From Ruoffia halotolerans (GTDB taxonomy: Bacteria > Bacillota > Bacilli > Lactobacillales > Aerococcaceae), in the NCBI RefSeq assembly GCF_014049385.1, contig NZ_JACAOA010000003.1, forward strand, positions 62,001 through 126,000: 64,000 nt of DNA, read 5' to 3'. This document shows positions 44,603 through 54,022 of this stretch, piece after piece. The notes beneath the pieces were generated by a model. It made no database searches and had not been told where the DNA came from. It saw only the letters and a list, made by a program, of their open reading frames with translations. A program made the translations under genes and the position numbers. Position 1 is the first letter of the stretch; every line of letters starts with the position of its first letter.

Positions 44603-45100
44603 CTAATTCGGACGGTCTTGTAAATATTTTTTTAATTTAGTTTTTGCTCGGTTGACTGCTTTACGAATGGCGGATTCATCTTTACCTTCTTCTCGTGCGA
44701 TGCTGGAGTAACTTTCCCCATCAATTAGGCATCTTTTTATCAAATATATCTGCCGGTCAGATAAGATACTCGATAACTCGTTCATCCATATTTTGCTTAA
44801 TACCTGGGACTCCACAACAATATTCGATTCAATAACTCTTTTTTGTAATTTACGATTTTTATAATCCTCACGACTTATATCTTCATAAGACCTATGTCGA
44901 TCACTTCTAGATTGTTTCCTATCATTCAGCTTTTCCTCATAATAAAAATCTAGAAGTTCTGTTTTCCAATCAGCCTGATAATTCGAATCAGTCATTGCAA
45001 TGATTAATTCCTGGTCATCTGGGAAGTCCTCAATTATCAACTCAATTTCTTTGCCACTCTTTCCTACATATTTCACTTTTAACGGTTTATACTGTTTCAC
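44603..45100 (-). CDS. Sigma-70-like phage/ICE regulator
   Basis: A 165-residue protein ending in a region-4 helix-turn-helix: LSDRQIYLIKRCLIDGESYS then SIAREEGKDESAIRKAVNRA and KTKLKKYL. The N-terminal part (IELIIEDFPDDQELIIAMTD) is as in the sigma-factor-like proteins that open replication cassettes of Firmicutes phages and integrative elements. It probably drives or modulates the cassette that follows. Its 3' end is duplicated as a relic at 23077-23120, next to the recombinase module. Confidence 0.8.
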   Translation of the reverse strand: MKQYKPLKVKYVGKSGKEIELIIEDFPDDQELIIAMTDSNYQADWKTELLDFYYEEKLNDRKQSRSDRHRSYEDISREDYKNRKLQKRVIESNIVVESQVLSKIWMNELSSILSDRQIYLIKRCLIDGESYSSIAREEGKDESAIRKAVNRAKTKLKKYLQDRPN

Positions 45101-45109
45101 TGTTTTGCT

Positions 45110-45300
45110 CCCTCTTGCCTAGAGAGCATCAAGAGCAAGAGAACAGCAAAAAGGCCTGTGACCAACAAAGTACACAGACCTACTCCTGCCATAAAATGAG
45201 CGCATTAAGGTAAGGGTACTTTTATCTACTAAAATCTAAGTACCAAACTTAGATCTTGAGTAGATTTTGTATCCTCTTGCCCTTAATGCATATCAGGCAG
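45110..45300 (-). ncRNA. Structured leader upstream of the sigma-like gene
   Basis: No frame with a ribosome site is visible. Instead there are nested inverted repeats: aggcctgtg/cacagacct (45160-45192), then an outer gcattaagg/cccttaatgc pair (45203-45290) enclosing ctactaaaatctaag/cttagatcttgagtag. These could form a 90-base cruciform or a leader RNA on the minus strand. The rest of 45300-45396 holds no feature I recognise. Confidence 0.4.
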
Positions 45301-45395
45301 TATGATATTTAATATGAAATAAATTATCTATTTCTATTTTCATTATCACAGGAAGCTCACATTATGACCCGGCATTAATCGTGCCGATTTAAACA

Positions 45396-45452
45396 CAAAA
45401 AAACTGCTTTAATCAACGGTTTTCATTCCGTTGATTAAAGCAGTTTTTATTA
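45396..45452. terminator. Strong bidirectional terminator
   Basis: Perfect stem actgctttaatcaacgg/ccgttgattaaagcagt with an eight-base loop, A-run on one side and T-run on the other. It insulates the ImmA/IrrE-type gene from the phage early operon. Confidence 0.92.
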
Positions 45453-45486
45453 AATCCAATTCTAATAGCATTTCAAGCGGCAGTTC

Positions 45487-47418
45487 TCATTCCGCATTTT
45501 CAAAATAATGTTTATCTGTTCTACCTAAAACATTAAAATTTTGTGAATATAGTATTTTATTACATGCATGTAAGCCTAAATTGGAGTGACTAAATAATAA
45601 AGTTTGATACATTACGTCTCGAGGAGTAGACCTTAACTCGTACCCAGCTAATCTCAGTATTTTAAAACTAATATGGGGAGGTAAACTCATACCTAGACAG
45701 AATTGCATTATAACATCAAGAGAATGCTCTATATCATCTTGATTTTTCAATTGTCTTAATTTTCGGTCACTCAAATCACATAATTCCGCGACTTCCTCTA
45801 CCGTATAATCATATAATTTGATAATATAACTAATCGCCTCAGGTAAATTATTTGGTATGTTTTTTAACAGTTCGTACAGATTGTCTTGTTCTTCTCTCAA
45901 GAAGCTTGTTTTATCCTCAACATCTTCTGGATAGGCTAAGCTAAATTGTAATCTTGACCTTTGGCTATGATATAAAACCCCTAAATAAAGAAAATGAAGT
46001 TGGGACCTGGTTGTTGACATTAATTTCACGTTAAAAGGAAGACAACATTCATCCATATGATATCTGGCATAATCAGTTAGATTAATTTCACCATTAATTG
46101 TCTCATAAAGATATTTACTATCATTTTTAATTACATGTGATTCTACATAAACATAGTTTTCTCCAGATAATTTACGCCCTAATTCTTCTGAACTATCAAG
46201 TAGGTCTATAAAATCATCATATTTTAATGAAAATGTCTGATTTCGTTTTAAACTTCCTCGAGAAAATGCATAATCTTCAACATAACTTCCATCTACATAA
46301 TTTAGTACGCCAATAGCTTCTTCATAACCTAGGTCAATGAGTCTTATTTTTGCTGTAACTATAGGTACATTAAAGTTTTGAGCAATCTGAAATATGGCCC
46401 AATGGATCTGGGCAACCTTTTTTTCTAATTCACTTTTTTCCTGTAAGTGTTGTAATTCTTTTATACTACCCAGCAAATCAGAAATATTTTGATGCTCTAT
46501 TTGATATTCTTCAACTTTGGTTATGCAAACTTCTCTAGGCAGTAAGATACATGGAGCTAGACTCCGAGCATGTACTTCCATAAAAGCATTTTCTTGGTGA
46601 GTTTGATTAAAATTATGTAAGAATGTTTCTTCATCAATTTGCATATTGGAGTGAACTAATTCGCCAAACATTGCCGCTTTATAATGAAGAATCCAATGAA
46701 TACATTCATGGATGATTGTATTGTTATATGCTCCCGTACCTTTTAATTCTTTTAGTCGGGGATCAATTACAACTGTTCCTTTTTCTATAGAAACAATTTC
46801 TTTAGGATAATGTTGGATTTCCATAGTCTCGACTTCACAGTCACGGAAATAAACTTGTCCATGAATGCTACAGTCTTCGCTAAGAACTAACTCTTTCACA
46901 TCAAGTTTAATACGATGGGCAAAAGCTAATGGATTAATAGCTTTGCCATTTTCTAAAACTTCTGGATAAACTATCTTAAGAATTTCAGAGGCTATTTCAT
47001 CATTTTGACCTTTATGTATAATAGGAACTAATTGATCATCAAGCGGATAAACGTGATCAACTTTTTCTGAGTATTTACCGTAGCTTAGAGCTCCCATTTC
47101 ATGAAAATCTTCCCCGATTCTGAATTGTGTCTGCAAGTTAGCCCAAGGATGCCCAGTAAATCCATAGGAACCATCTTCCTCATAGACCGAAACTTGCCAC
47201 CTTTGCCTAATTTGAATTGTTATATCTAATAAATAAGGACCAATATCATTGATAAATAACTTTATTATATCGAAATCAAGCAATTTAATATGGCCAATAC
47301 TTTCATTCGGATAATGTAAGTCGGTCAATTCATTTAAATGGTTTGGAATATAGCTTTCCAACCAATCTTTTATTTCATCTGTATATTCAGTCTTAATTAG
47401 CTGTTTAAATGATAGCAA
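45487..47418 (-). CDS. Large ImmA/IrrE-type metallopeptidase with C-terminal HTH
   Basis: A 643-residue protein. The zinc-protease centre NTIIHECIHWILHYK (HExxH, about residue 238) with a downstream glutamate (NAFMEVHARSLAPCILLP) marks the ImmA/IrrE class, which cleaves repressors. The C-terminal part has a helix-turn-helix (YTVEEVAELCDLSDRKLRQL). The first ~200 residues and the region 350-520 have no clear family. It is far larger than ordinary phage ImmA (about 140) and is the only lysogeny-type regulator in the element. An SOS-type box lies in its promoter region. Confidence 0.75.
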   Translation of the reverse strand: MLSFKQLIKTEYTDEIKDWLESYIPNHLNELTDLHYPNESIGHIKLLDFDIIKLFINDIGPYLLDITIQIRQRWQVSVYEEDGSYGFTGHPWANLQTQFRIGEDFHEMGALSYGKYSEKVDHVYPLDDQLVPIIHKGQNDEIASEILKIVYPEVLENGKAINPLAFAHRIKLDVKELVLSEDCSIHGQVYFRDCEVETMEIQHYPKEIVSIEKGTVVIDPRLKELKGTGAYNNTIIHECIHWILHYKAAMFGELVHSNMQIDEETFLHNFNQTHQENAFMEVHARSLAPCILLPREVCITKVEEYQIEHQNISDLLGSIKELQHLQEKSELEKKVAQIHWAIFQIAQNFNVPIVTAKIRLIDLGYEEAIGVLNYVDGSYVEDYAFSRGSLKRNQTFSLKYDDFIDLLDSSEELGRKLSGENYVYVESHVIKNDSKYLYETINGEINLTDYARYHMDECCLPFNVKLMSTTRSQLHFLYLGVLYHSQRSRLQFSLAYPEDVEDKTSFLREEQDNLYELLKNIPNNLPEAISYIIKLYDYTVEEVAELCDLSDRKLRQLKNQDDIEHSLDVIMQFCLGMSLPPHISFKILRLAGYELRSTPRDVMYQTLLFSHSNLGLHACNKILYSQNFNVLGRTDKHYFENAE

Positions 47419-47438
47419 AAGAGCACCCCCTTCAAAAA

Positions 47439-47454
47439 AAGAACATACGTTCTC
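47439..47454 (-). promoter_or_regulatory. LexA/DinR-type SOS box
   Basis: Palindrome AGAACATACGTTCT (GAAC-N4-GTTC) about 25 bases upstream of the ImmA/IrrE-type gene. It matches the Gram-positive LexA box consensus CGAACN4GTTCG apart from the outer bases. Confidence 0.7.
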
Positions 47455-47516
47455 GTTTATATTCTAACACCTTTTAATATGGAGAACAACTTAAGTAAAA
47501 TTAGAATAAATAATAT

Positions 47517-47569
47517 AATACTCCTCTTAAGGTAGATTTTTCTTAAGCATCTACTGTAAAAGGAGTATT
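47517..47569. terminator. Terminator of the type III restriction operon
   Basis: Long stem aatactcct.tt...gtagat/atctac...aaaggagtatt just past the res stop codon. Confidence 0.85.
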
Positions 47570-47589
47570 CATAACTTATCTAAAAATTG

Positions 47590-50232
47590 TTATAGTTTTG
47601 ATATCATTTCGTCAACAGCTGTTTTAAACTCAGCCAGACGATGCTCTTCATTGAATAAAGGTAATCCAAGTACACGATACTTATTATTAAATGTATACTT
47701 ATCATCTAACTTAGCGACAGATTCAATCTGGATAGAAAAATTATCTTTCCACTGATCATATTCTAATAAGTGGCTTCCTTTCGGTTCAGCATATACTTGA
47801 CTAACTTCATAGCCAGAATCTCGATTACGTTTGATGAAAAGTAGAAAATCTGGTTCAAAACGTTCGCCATTTTCGAAACTATAAATTGCTAAATCTGCGA
47901 TTCGTTCATTTCGAATAACATAATACTCCAATCCTTTTTCATCTAATCTAGGTGCAATATAAGTTTTGAAATAAACTATGAACTTCTTTTCTTCACTCGT
48001 ACCATAATTATCTTCATAGACGTACCAATCTTCTTGTCTTAAATCAAGCCTTAATCGTTCATCTGACACATCTCTTTGAGAAACACCTATACCATCATTA
48101 TTTTCATCAAATAAACTTCCCTGACCGCTATCCGATAATAAAATACTCTTATCTTTAATAACATTGCTTATAGCATTTGCTTTAAAAAATTCACTACCTT
48201 GATACTCTGGCTTTATATTAACAACAGTCTTAGCAATATTTTTAAAAATATCAATTAGCCCATTATATAAATCTCGGGTTGTATATTCCTCTGTATAGTA
48301 AACTAGTTCAAGTGTATTATTACCTAAGTAATCATCTCCAGTTAAAAACTGACGTAAACTTTTTAAATGCGGATATTTCTTCCTAAGTGAAGAAAATCTC
48401 AATGCAGGGTAGCGCTCACAAGCACCAACTAGTACGTTGTATGGAATCTCTGCAAATCTTAATTGTACAAACTTCTGGTTTATTTTAGTATGAGGAAGTT
48501 CTTTGATGCCACCTTCTAGCATGGTCGTAACTAAACCTGAATGTGACCGAAGTACTGCTCGGTGTGTTTCGAATTGTTGACTAGCATCAAGGCCTAGTAC
48601 TTCTTGTCGATCTTTCAATATTCGTTCATTTGAAAACACCAACCCAGTGTTGAATAAATCAGACTCTCTGAAACTATCTTTTAAAATATACGTAATCTTA
48701 CGTTTTTTATCATCTACCATGCCTGTGAAAATCAAAGCTTCCCGCAATTCTGAAATGTAGCGTGAATCATTGTTACTATGAAAGTACATTGTTTCCAAGT
48801 ATCGAAATGGATTATCTATATCTTGATCATACTTCCGTTTATATCGTTCTTGGCCCTCTGTCACCTGGAATGGAAAATACCTAGCACCACGACCAATTAA
48901 CTGCGCTTCCGATAAGGTGTACTTTTTAGATTGACGTTTATCGAACGCTCTAACAATATCGAATAAGTTTAACACATCCCAACCTTCGATCAGCATTTTC
49001 ACTGTGAAAATTAAACGTAAAGAATTGTCCTTATCCTCCAATGAGTTTAACAAAACATGATTTTTCGGAGTATTTTCTGTCGTACTGTTAATGTTTAATG
49101 AATATTCTTTAGTCATTGACTTACGTAGGCTATTAGCAAGTAAGTTCAATGATGATTCTTTCTTTTTAAAATAATCAAGTGCTTCATGAAGCTCTGGGAC
49201 ATTTTGAATGCTATATAACTTCTGGAGCTCTTCTGCAGTGATTTTGTGGATGTTATCATGGAATTCTTCATAGAAAGTTTCCGATTCCTTCTTCGTATTA
49301 GATTGAATCATTATAACTGGCTTCACATTTTGACCAGCATCTGCAAACAAATACCGTCTAAATTCACTCATAATACAGGCAATAAGTGTTCGCGTCCAGA
49401 TATCGGTACTTGTTGCAAAGTTATGGAATTCTTTCGTGAATCCACTCTCACGGAAATGCTTCAATGAATAGTCGTAGACAATCTTATCAAGATATTTGTT
49501 ACGAATTGATTCTTCATTTAAGTCCACCGTAGCAGTAAATTCCAACATAATATTATTAATATTTGCATGAAAAGCCCGCCCTCGAATAGTTTGTTCCCAA
49601 TTATTATCTATTTCCGCAGCGTCTCTCTTTTCAGTGGGGGTCCTTAAAGTTTGACGATTTAAATGATGGCTCTCATCTGCTAAAAATACTACCGGCGTAC
49701 CTTCAAAGTCATCAATTGACATTAAATTTTCTCTAGGCATTGTAATATTATTGTGTAGACCATTCGTGGTTGAAAAATGGATATTAATCGCGTTTTCTTC
49801 TGGATTTAAGGCTGTAAACTTATCGACCTCACGAATAATAATCTTTTCACCTGAAATTGACAGTTCATTGGCAAAAAGATATTTGTTCGATTTCATATTC
49901 AAAAAGTTTTCTTTTGTTTTTTGTATAATATTATTCTGATCTACAACAAAAACATAATTACGATAACCTTTAGTATATAGGTAAAGAATTAATGCTGCCA
50001 TAATAACAGTCTTACCTGAGCCGGTTGCCATATGGAAAAGTGTATCAATTTGCTTGTTATCACTTAACCCCGTTTCATAGTAGGTCACAAAGTAACGTAA
50101 AGCTTCTATCTGATACGGCCTTAAAGCAATATGATCGGCCAATCCTGCCTCAACAATCTCTGGTAACTGTTTCAGACCGATTGCTTCTTGTACGGCTAGA
50201 ATTTTTTGATGAAGATACTGTTTATTATTCAT
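47590..50232 (-). CDS. Type III restriction endonuclease subunit Res
   Basis: A ~880-residue Res subunit. The ATG at 50232 overlaps the mod stop by eight bases. SF2 motor: TLFHMATGSGKTVIMAALIL (motif I), PVVFLADESHHLNRQTLRTP (DESH, motif II), LEFTATVDLNEESIRNKY (motif III) and SEAQLIGRGARYFPFQVTEG (motif VI). The C-terminal PD-(D/E)XK nuclease is seen as FEPDFLLFIKRNRDSGYEVS followed by QVYAEPKGSH. It cleaves unmethylated DNA in complex with Mod after ATP-driven diffusion. It appears intact. Confidence 0.93.
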   Translation of the reverse strand: MNNKQYLHQKILAVQEAIGLKQLPEIVEAGLADHIALRPYQIEALRYFVTYYETGLSDNKQIDTLFHMATGSGKTVIMAALILYLYTKGYRNYVFVVDQNNIIQKTKENFLNMKSNKYLFANELSISGEKIIIREVDKFTALNPEENAINIHFSTTNGLHNNITMPRENLMSIDDFEGTPVVFLADESHHLNRQTLRTPTEKRDAAEIDNNWEQTIRGRAFHANINNIMLEFTATVDLNEESIRNKYLDKIVYDYSLKHFRESGFTKEFHNFATSTDIWTRTLIACIMSEFRRYLFADAGQNVKPVIMIQSNTKKESETFYEEFHDNIHKITAEELQKLYSIQNVPELHEALDYFKKKESSLNLLANSLRKSMTKEYSLNINSTTENTPKNHVLLNSLEDKDNSLRLIFTVKMLIEGWDVLNLFDIVRAFDKRQSKKYTLSEAQLIGRGARYFPFQVTEGQERYKRKYDQDIDNPFRYLETMYFHSNNDSRYISELREALIFTGMVDDKKRKITYILKDSFRESDLFNTGLVFSNERILKDRQEVLGLDASQQFETHRAVLRSHSGLVTTMLEGGIKELPHTKINQKFVQLRFAEIPYNVLVGACERYPALRFSSLRKKYPHLKSLRQFLTGDDYLGNNTLELVYYTEEYTTRDLYNGLIDIFKNIAKTVVNIKPEYQGSEFFKANAISNVIKDKSILLSDSGQGSLFDENNDGIGVSQRDVSDERLRLDLRQEDWYVYEDNYGTSEEKKFIVYFKTYIAPRLDEKGLEYYVIRNERIADLAIYSFENGERFEPDFLLFIKRNRDSGYEVSQVYAEPKGSHLLEYDQWKDNFSIQIESVAKLDDKYTFNNKYRVLGLPLFNEEHRLAEFKTAVDEMISKL

Positions 50233-52177
50233 GACTTCCACTACCTTCGTAGAATGATTTGCTGAAAGCTTTATCTTCTTCACTTACTTCGTATTCATCA
50301 TCATCAATAGAAGAGTAATTAACATACAGCTTATTTTTATCAATTAGTCCTATCAGTACTTCCTTCTTATCTTCTAAAGTTAATTCGCTGAAGGCCTTAT
50401 CTGCTTTTTTTAAGTCTGAAGTCAAAATATAAGGGACGATTTGCTCGCTGTGATAAATAGTTTCTTTGATCCCTTGTATGGTGTCCTCATTAGCGGATAT
50501 TATCATATCTATTAAACGTTGGCTGTCTTCCAAAAGTTCACAGTAAACAAAAGTACCACCACCCTGCCAATTGACGTCGACTAAAGTGGAAATTCCAGAT
50601 TTATCACCTGAAATAACATTTTTAAGGCGTTGAACTGTAAGATTATTAATATAATTCATTTGTTCAATTCCTATGTATCTTCTATTTAATTTGTGACAAA
50701 CAGACGCTGTAGTCCCAGAGCCTACAAAGAAATCTAAGACTAAATCTCCTCTGTTTGTTGATAATTCAATTATACGCTTTAAAAGCTGTTCCGGTTTCTT
50801 TCCAGCGGGAAATGAAATTCCTCCTTCATTTTGAGTATTATTAAAATTAATATCTACCCAAATGTCAGTTACCAACTTTGCAATAACCTCTTCCCCGTCA
50901 ACATATTTGATATTATTATTTAAAAAACCAAGTCTTCTACCATTTAAAGCAAACTGTGGTTCATTGTTATTATCAAAATAACTAATAATTTCCCCTTGCT
51001 TTGAGATTGATTCTTCTTTAATAACTTTCGGAATAGAGCTTTTGGTTGTGTAAATCTTTTTTCTATTCTCAAAAACAAAGTTTAAAAAGAATTCGTCATT
51101 TATAGAATTTTCATCAATTTTGTAATCCTCAGGGATAATACCTTCTTGAATCATGTAATCTCTTAATGATAGTGTTTCGTATCCGTTATCGCCCTTATGC
51201 AAGATGGAGTTAAAGTGTGTATCCCACTTATCTTGCGCCATATATTGAGGATTTAAAATTATATTTGTACTGTTTTTATAAACCAAGATAGAATCTTTGG
51301 TTTTAATTATTGTTTTATCTTTGTGTGCTGTTTTATTTCCTGATGCTGTTGAAGATTGAACAGCGATACTGTTTACAAAGTTTTCTTCTCCAAATATTTT
51401 ATCCATTAATACTTTTAAATAGTGTTCCTCATTTTTGTCTATTTGCACAAAAATAATGCCTGAACTTTTTAGTAATTTTTTGGCTATTTTTAACCTGTTT
51501 TGCATAAATGTGAGCCAAGTAGCTCGATTAAATCGATCATTATATTGAAAACTATCATTCAGAGTATTAAATGGCGGATCAATATAGATAAGCTTAACTT
51601 TCTCCTTATACCGCTCTAATAGACTGTTTAGTGCTGCATAATTATTTCCTTTAATGATTAAGTTATCGTTATCATCTAAGATAATATCATCTTCAGTACC
51701 TTCGGAGGTGTACCGCTTTGCATTAGCCAATACTTTAGGGGCTTTTAAGTTCGTAATTTGATCATAACCTAATATTTCATGATACATTATTTCTTGTCGT
51801 TTCTGATCATCTTTATCTTGACCTCCCACGACAATTGCGTCCTTATAAGGGAAGTCTAACACAACGTCAGTGCTCGCACTCAAAAACCTGCCACCCGTTG
51901 TTAAACCAATTTCAGAAGTGTAAGCCGTATAGCTATCTTCTAAAAACTCTTTTGAATTGACTACCCATTTTAACTTTTCTTGATTCAACACCCATGTATC
52001 TTCTATTTGGCTAAAGAATACCTTACAAGTGATCTCGTTATCTCTAAAAGCTTTAACTAAGAATGAATCAAGGTTACTGACTGCCTCTATTACTTTTGTC
52101 TTAAGTATCTCACCGTTCTCCCCAATATAAGCAGGATTTGAACGTAAAATATGCTCTATGGTTTCATGTAAATTCAT
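50225..52177 (-). CDS. Type III DNA methyltransferase subunit Mod
   Basis: A 650-residue beta-class N6-adenine methylase: catalytic motif LIYIDPPFNTLNDSFQYNDR with the downstream TWLTFMQNRLKIAKKLLKSS, and SAM motif LVLDFFVGSGTTASVCHKLN near residue 480. The region between the motifs carries the target-recognition domain. It methylates one strand of an asymmetric site and is needed for Res activity. The operon abuts the rlmD junction, so it sits at the outer edge of the integrated DNA as cargo. Confidence 0.93.
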   Translation of the reverse strand: MNLHETIEHILRSNPAYIGENGEILKTKVIEAVSNLDSFLVKAFRDNEITCKVFFSQIEDTWVLNQEKLKWVVNSKEFLEDSYTAYTSEIGLTTGGRFLSASTDVVLDFPYKDAIVVGGQDKDDQKRQEIMYHEILGYDQITNLKAPKVLANAKRYTSEGTEDDIILDDNDNLIIKGNNYAALNSLLERYKEKVKLIYIDPPFNTLNDSFQYNDRFNRATWLTFMQNRLKIAKKLLKSSGIIFVQIDKNEEHYLKVLMDKIFGEENFVNSIAVQSSTASGNKTAHKDKTIIKTKDSILVYKNSTNIILNPQYMAQDKWDTHFNSILHKGDNGYETLSLRDYMIQEGIIPEDYKIDENSINDEFFLNFVFENRKKIYTTKSSIPKVIKEESISKQGEIISYFDNNNEPQFALNGRRLGFLNNNIKYVDGEEVIAKLVTDIWVDINFNNTQNEGGISFPAGKKPEQLLKRIIELSTNRGDLVLDFFVGSGTTASVCHKLNRRYIGIEQMNYINNLTVQRLKNVISGDKSGISTLVDVNWQGGGTFVYCELLEDSQRLIDMIISANEDTIQGIKETIYHSEQIVPYILTSDLKKADKAFSELTLEDKKEVLIGLIDKNKLYVNYSSIDDDEYEVSEEDKAFSKSFYEGSGSHE

Positions 52178-52319
52178 AAGTTACAACTCCACTATCTGTA
52201 AAAAATATTTAATATACATTATCTAATTTACAATACATTATAAGTATTATTTATTTACTATTTTTATTATCATTTGACATTTTACCATTAATGTCAACCT
52301 TTATCGAATTATTTTTATC

Positions 52320-52493
52320 GTCCTGTTCCCACACACGTGCCCATCCTTTATAGCTCCAAACGAAAAATCAGACACTGATTTATCCCTAATTTCGTAAAAA
52401 GAGGTTTTTAGACGCTTTCATAAAGCCTACACCCCCCCTCTGTTAAGCGATTCTATTCTATTTCTTTTCCATCAATACTACACACTCAACATG
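52320..52493 (-). repeat. rlmD 3' junction (copy A), attachment site at the gene end
   Basis: 52470-52493, inside the rlmD 3' end, carries atcaatactacacactcaac and the start of catg. It is repeated with 0-1 core mismatches at 13850 and 15301 and less closely at 9052. The 150-base flank beginning cctgttcccacacacg is also echoed at those sites. On the minus strand it encodes PHVECVVLMEKK-stop. It is the probable integration site of the serine-recombinase elements to its left. Confidence 0.75.
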
Positions 52494-53855
52494 CGGTGTA
52501 TGCGGAAACTGGTCAATCGGTTGAACCGTCTTCAATTCATAACCAAAGTCTCTTAACCAAACTAAGTCTTCAGCTAAGCTTTTTGGATTACATGAGACAT
52601 AGATAACTTTATCCGTTCCAAGTCTTCCAATGCTTCGCATCACTTTCCCTCCGGCACCACTTCTTGGTGGATCTAAGAGTAATAAGTCTGGTTGGCCCCA
52701 AATTTCTGGGAGTTCTTTCATTCCGCGTCGAGCGTCACTCGCCATGAAGAAAGTATTGTCTAAGCCATTATCTTTCGCATTACGCTTCGCTGACTCAATT
52801 GAAGTTTCAACAATTTCAATACCAGCTAATTCTTTACTGCGTTTCGCAAAAGGTAAACTGAATGTCCCTACCCCACAGAATAGGTCAAGGACGCGCATAT
52901 CATCATTCACATCAGCCATCTCAAGGGCATAGTCCACCATTTTGTCGGCTTGTATTGGGTTCGGTTGGAAGAATGTATCATGCCAGATACGGTAGCGGTA
53001 GCCACCTAATTCATCGTAGATATAATCGCGTCCATATAAAGTAAAGGACTCTTCTGATTGAATACGCCCTGAGATATTTGTATACTCAATCCAAACTAGA
53101 CTGGCTAAGCTTGGGAATGCTTCGCTTAAGCGATCTTTTAAGTCTTCTACAGCTTCTGGATGTGCTTCGGGTTTTTCTGTCGCATAGACTACCACCATTA
53201 ATTCACCCGTTTCAAAAGAAGTTCGCATCATTAGGTTACGTAAAAGTCCTGTATGTTTATCTTTATCATAGCCTTTGAAATCATAATCTTTCTGCCATTG
53301 GCTCACAATGTGTTTTACTTCAATCATCACCTTTGGAGCAATAACTGAATCATTTAAATCAATGACTTTACGGTAATTTCCTTGTTGGTGCATACCTAAT
53401 TCACCGGTTGGTCCGAAAGATAATTCCATCTTATTACGGTAACGGTTTGGCTCATCCATACCAATAATTGGTTGGATTAACGCTGTATCAAAGCCAGCCT
53501 GCTCTAAAGATTCTTTGACAATATTCGCTTTAAACTCCAATTGATCAGGGTATTTCATATATTGCAGTGGCGCTGCACCTGACACATCAAAGTGAGTTGG
53601 CATATCTAAATTACGTGTTGGACCGGGTTTCAATAACTTATCATAGGGAACAACTGCCTTGTAACGACCTTTCGCATTATCAACTGTTACTCGTACCACG
53701 TCACCTGGAACCACATTCGACGTAATGATTTTTAACGTTCTACCGTTTGATCCTCTATCTGGTGCATGGGTATAGTGAACGAATCCGCGCCCTTTTGAAT
53801 CTACATAATCGATTTCTACATCCAACACTTCTGTTGGGTAATCGCCTTTTCTCAT
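52458..53855 (-). CDS. rlmD: 23S rRNA (uracil-1939-C5)-methyltransferase RlmD/RumA
   Basis: A 465-residue RlmD-type m5U methyltransferase. An N-terminal TRAM domain (TEVLDVEIDYVDSKGRGFVH) is followed by a central RNA-binding part (NRYRNKMELSFGPTGELGMH). The SAM-dependent domain has MRVLDLFCGVGTFSLPFAKR, LLLLDPPRSGAGGKVMRSIG and the catalytic YVSCNPKSLAEDLVWL, ending DQFPHTPHVECVVLMEKK. The last codons coincide with the repeat shared by several junctions to the left, so the 3' end may be contributed by the integrated element. The enzyme looks intact. Confidence 0.93.
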   Translation of the reverse strand: MRKGDYPTEVLDVEIDYVDSKGRGFVHYTHAPDRGSNGRTLKIITSNVVPGDVVRVTVDNAKGRYKAVVPYDKLLKPGPTRNLDMPTHFDVSGAAPLQYMKYPDQLEFKANIVKESLEQAGFDTALIQPIIGMDEPNRYRNKMELSFGPTGELGMHQQGNYRKVIDLNDSVIAPKVMIEVKHIVSQWQKDYDFKGYDKDKHTGLLRNLMMRTSFETGELMVVVYATEKPEAHPEAVEDLKDRLSEAFPSLASLVWIEYTNISGRIQSEESFTLYGRDYIYDELGGYRYRIWHDTFFQPNPIQADKMVDYALEMADVNDDMRVLDLFCGVGTFSLPFAKRSKELAGIEIVETSIESAKRNAKDNGLDNTFFMASDARRGMKELPEIWGQPDLLLLDPPRSGAGGKVMRSIGRLGTDKVIYVSCNPKSLAEDLVWLRDFGYELKTVQPIDQFPHTPHVECVVLMEKK

Positions 53856-53987
53856 TGAATCACCTCAATATTATTATTTATACAAAAGCCTGTGTATTAT
53901 TACAATATTCCCTAGTTTATCATATGTAGCCGTTGTGTCTATCTTTTAAGTAAATTTAAGTGCATATTTTTTAGTAGTTTATCCATA

Positions 53988-54013
53988 CAAAAAGCATCCC
54001 GTTAAGGATGCCT
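53988..54013 (-). terminator. Terminator of the P-II-like gene
   Basis: Stem gcatcc/ggatgc (cgttaa loop) with a T tract on the minus strand, ten bases past the stop. Confidence 0.8.
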
Positions 54014-54022
54014 CATTTAAAA

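Noticed and set aside
47590-52177. A novel defence system at the rlmD edge
   Set aside because: The two genes have all motifs of a standard type III Mod/Res pair.
52458-53855. rlmD as a gene disrupted by integration
   Set aside because: The frame is complete and ends in a normal C-terminal peptide, so integration preserved the coding sequence.
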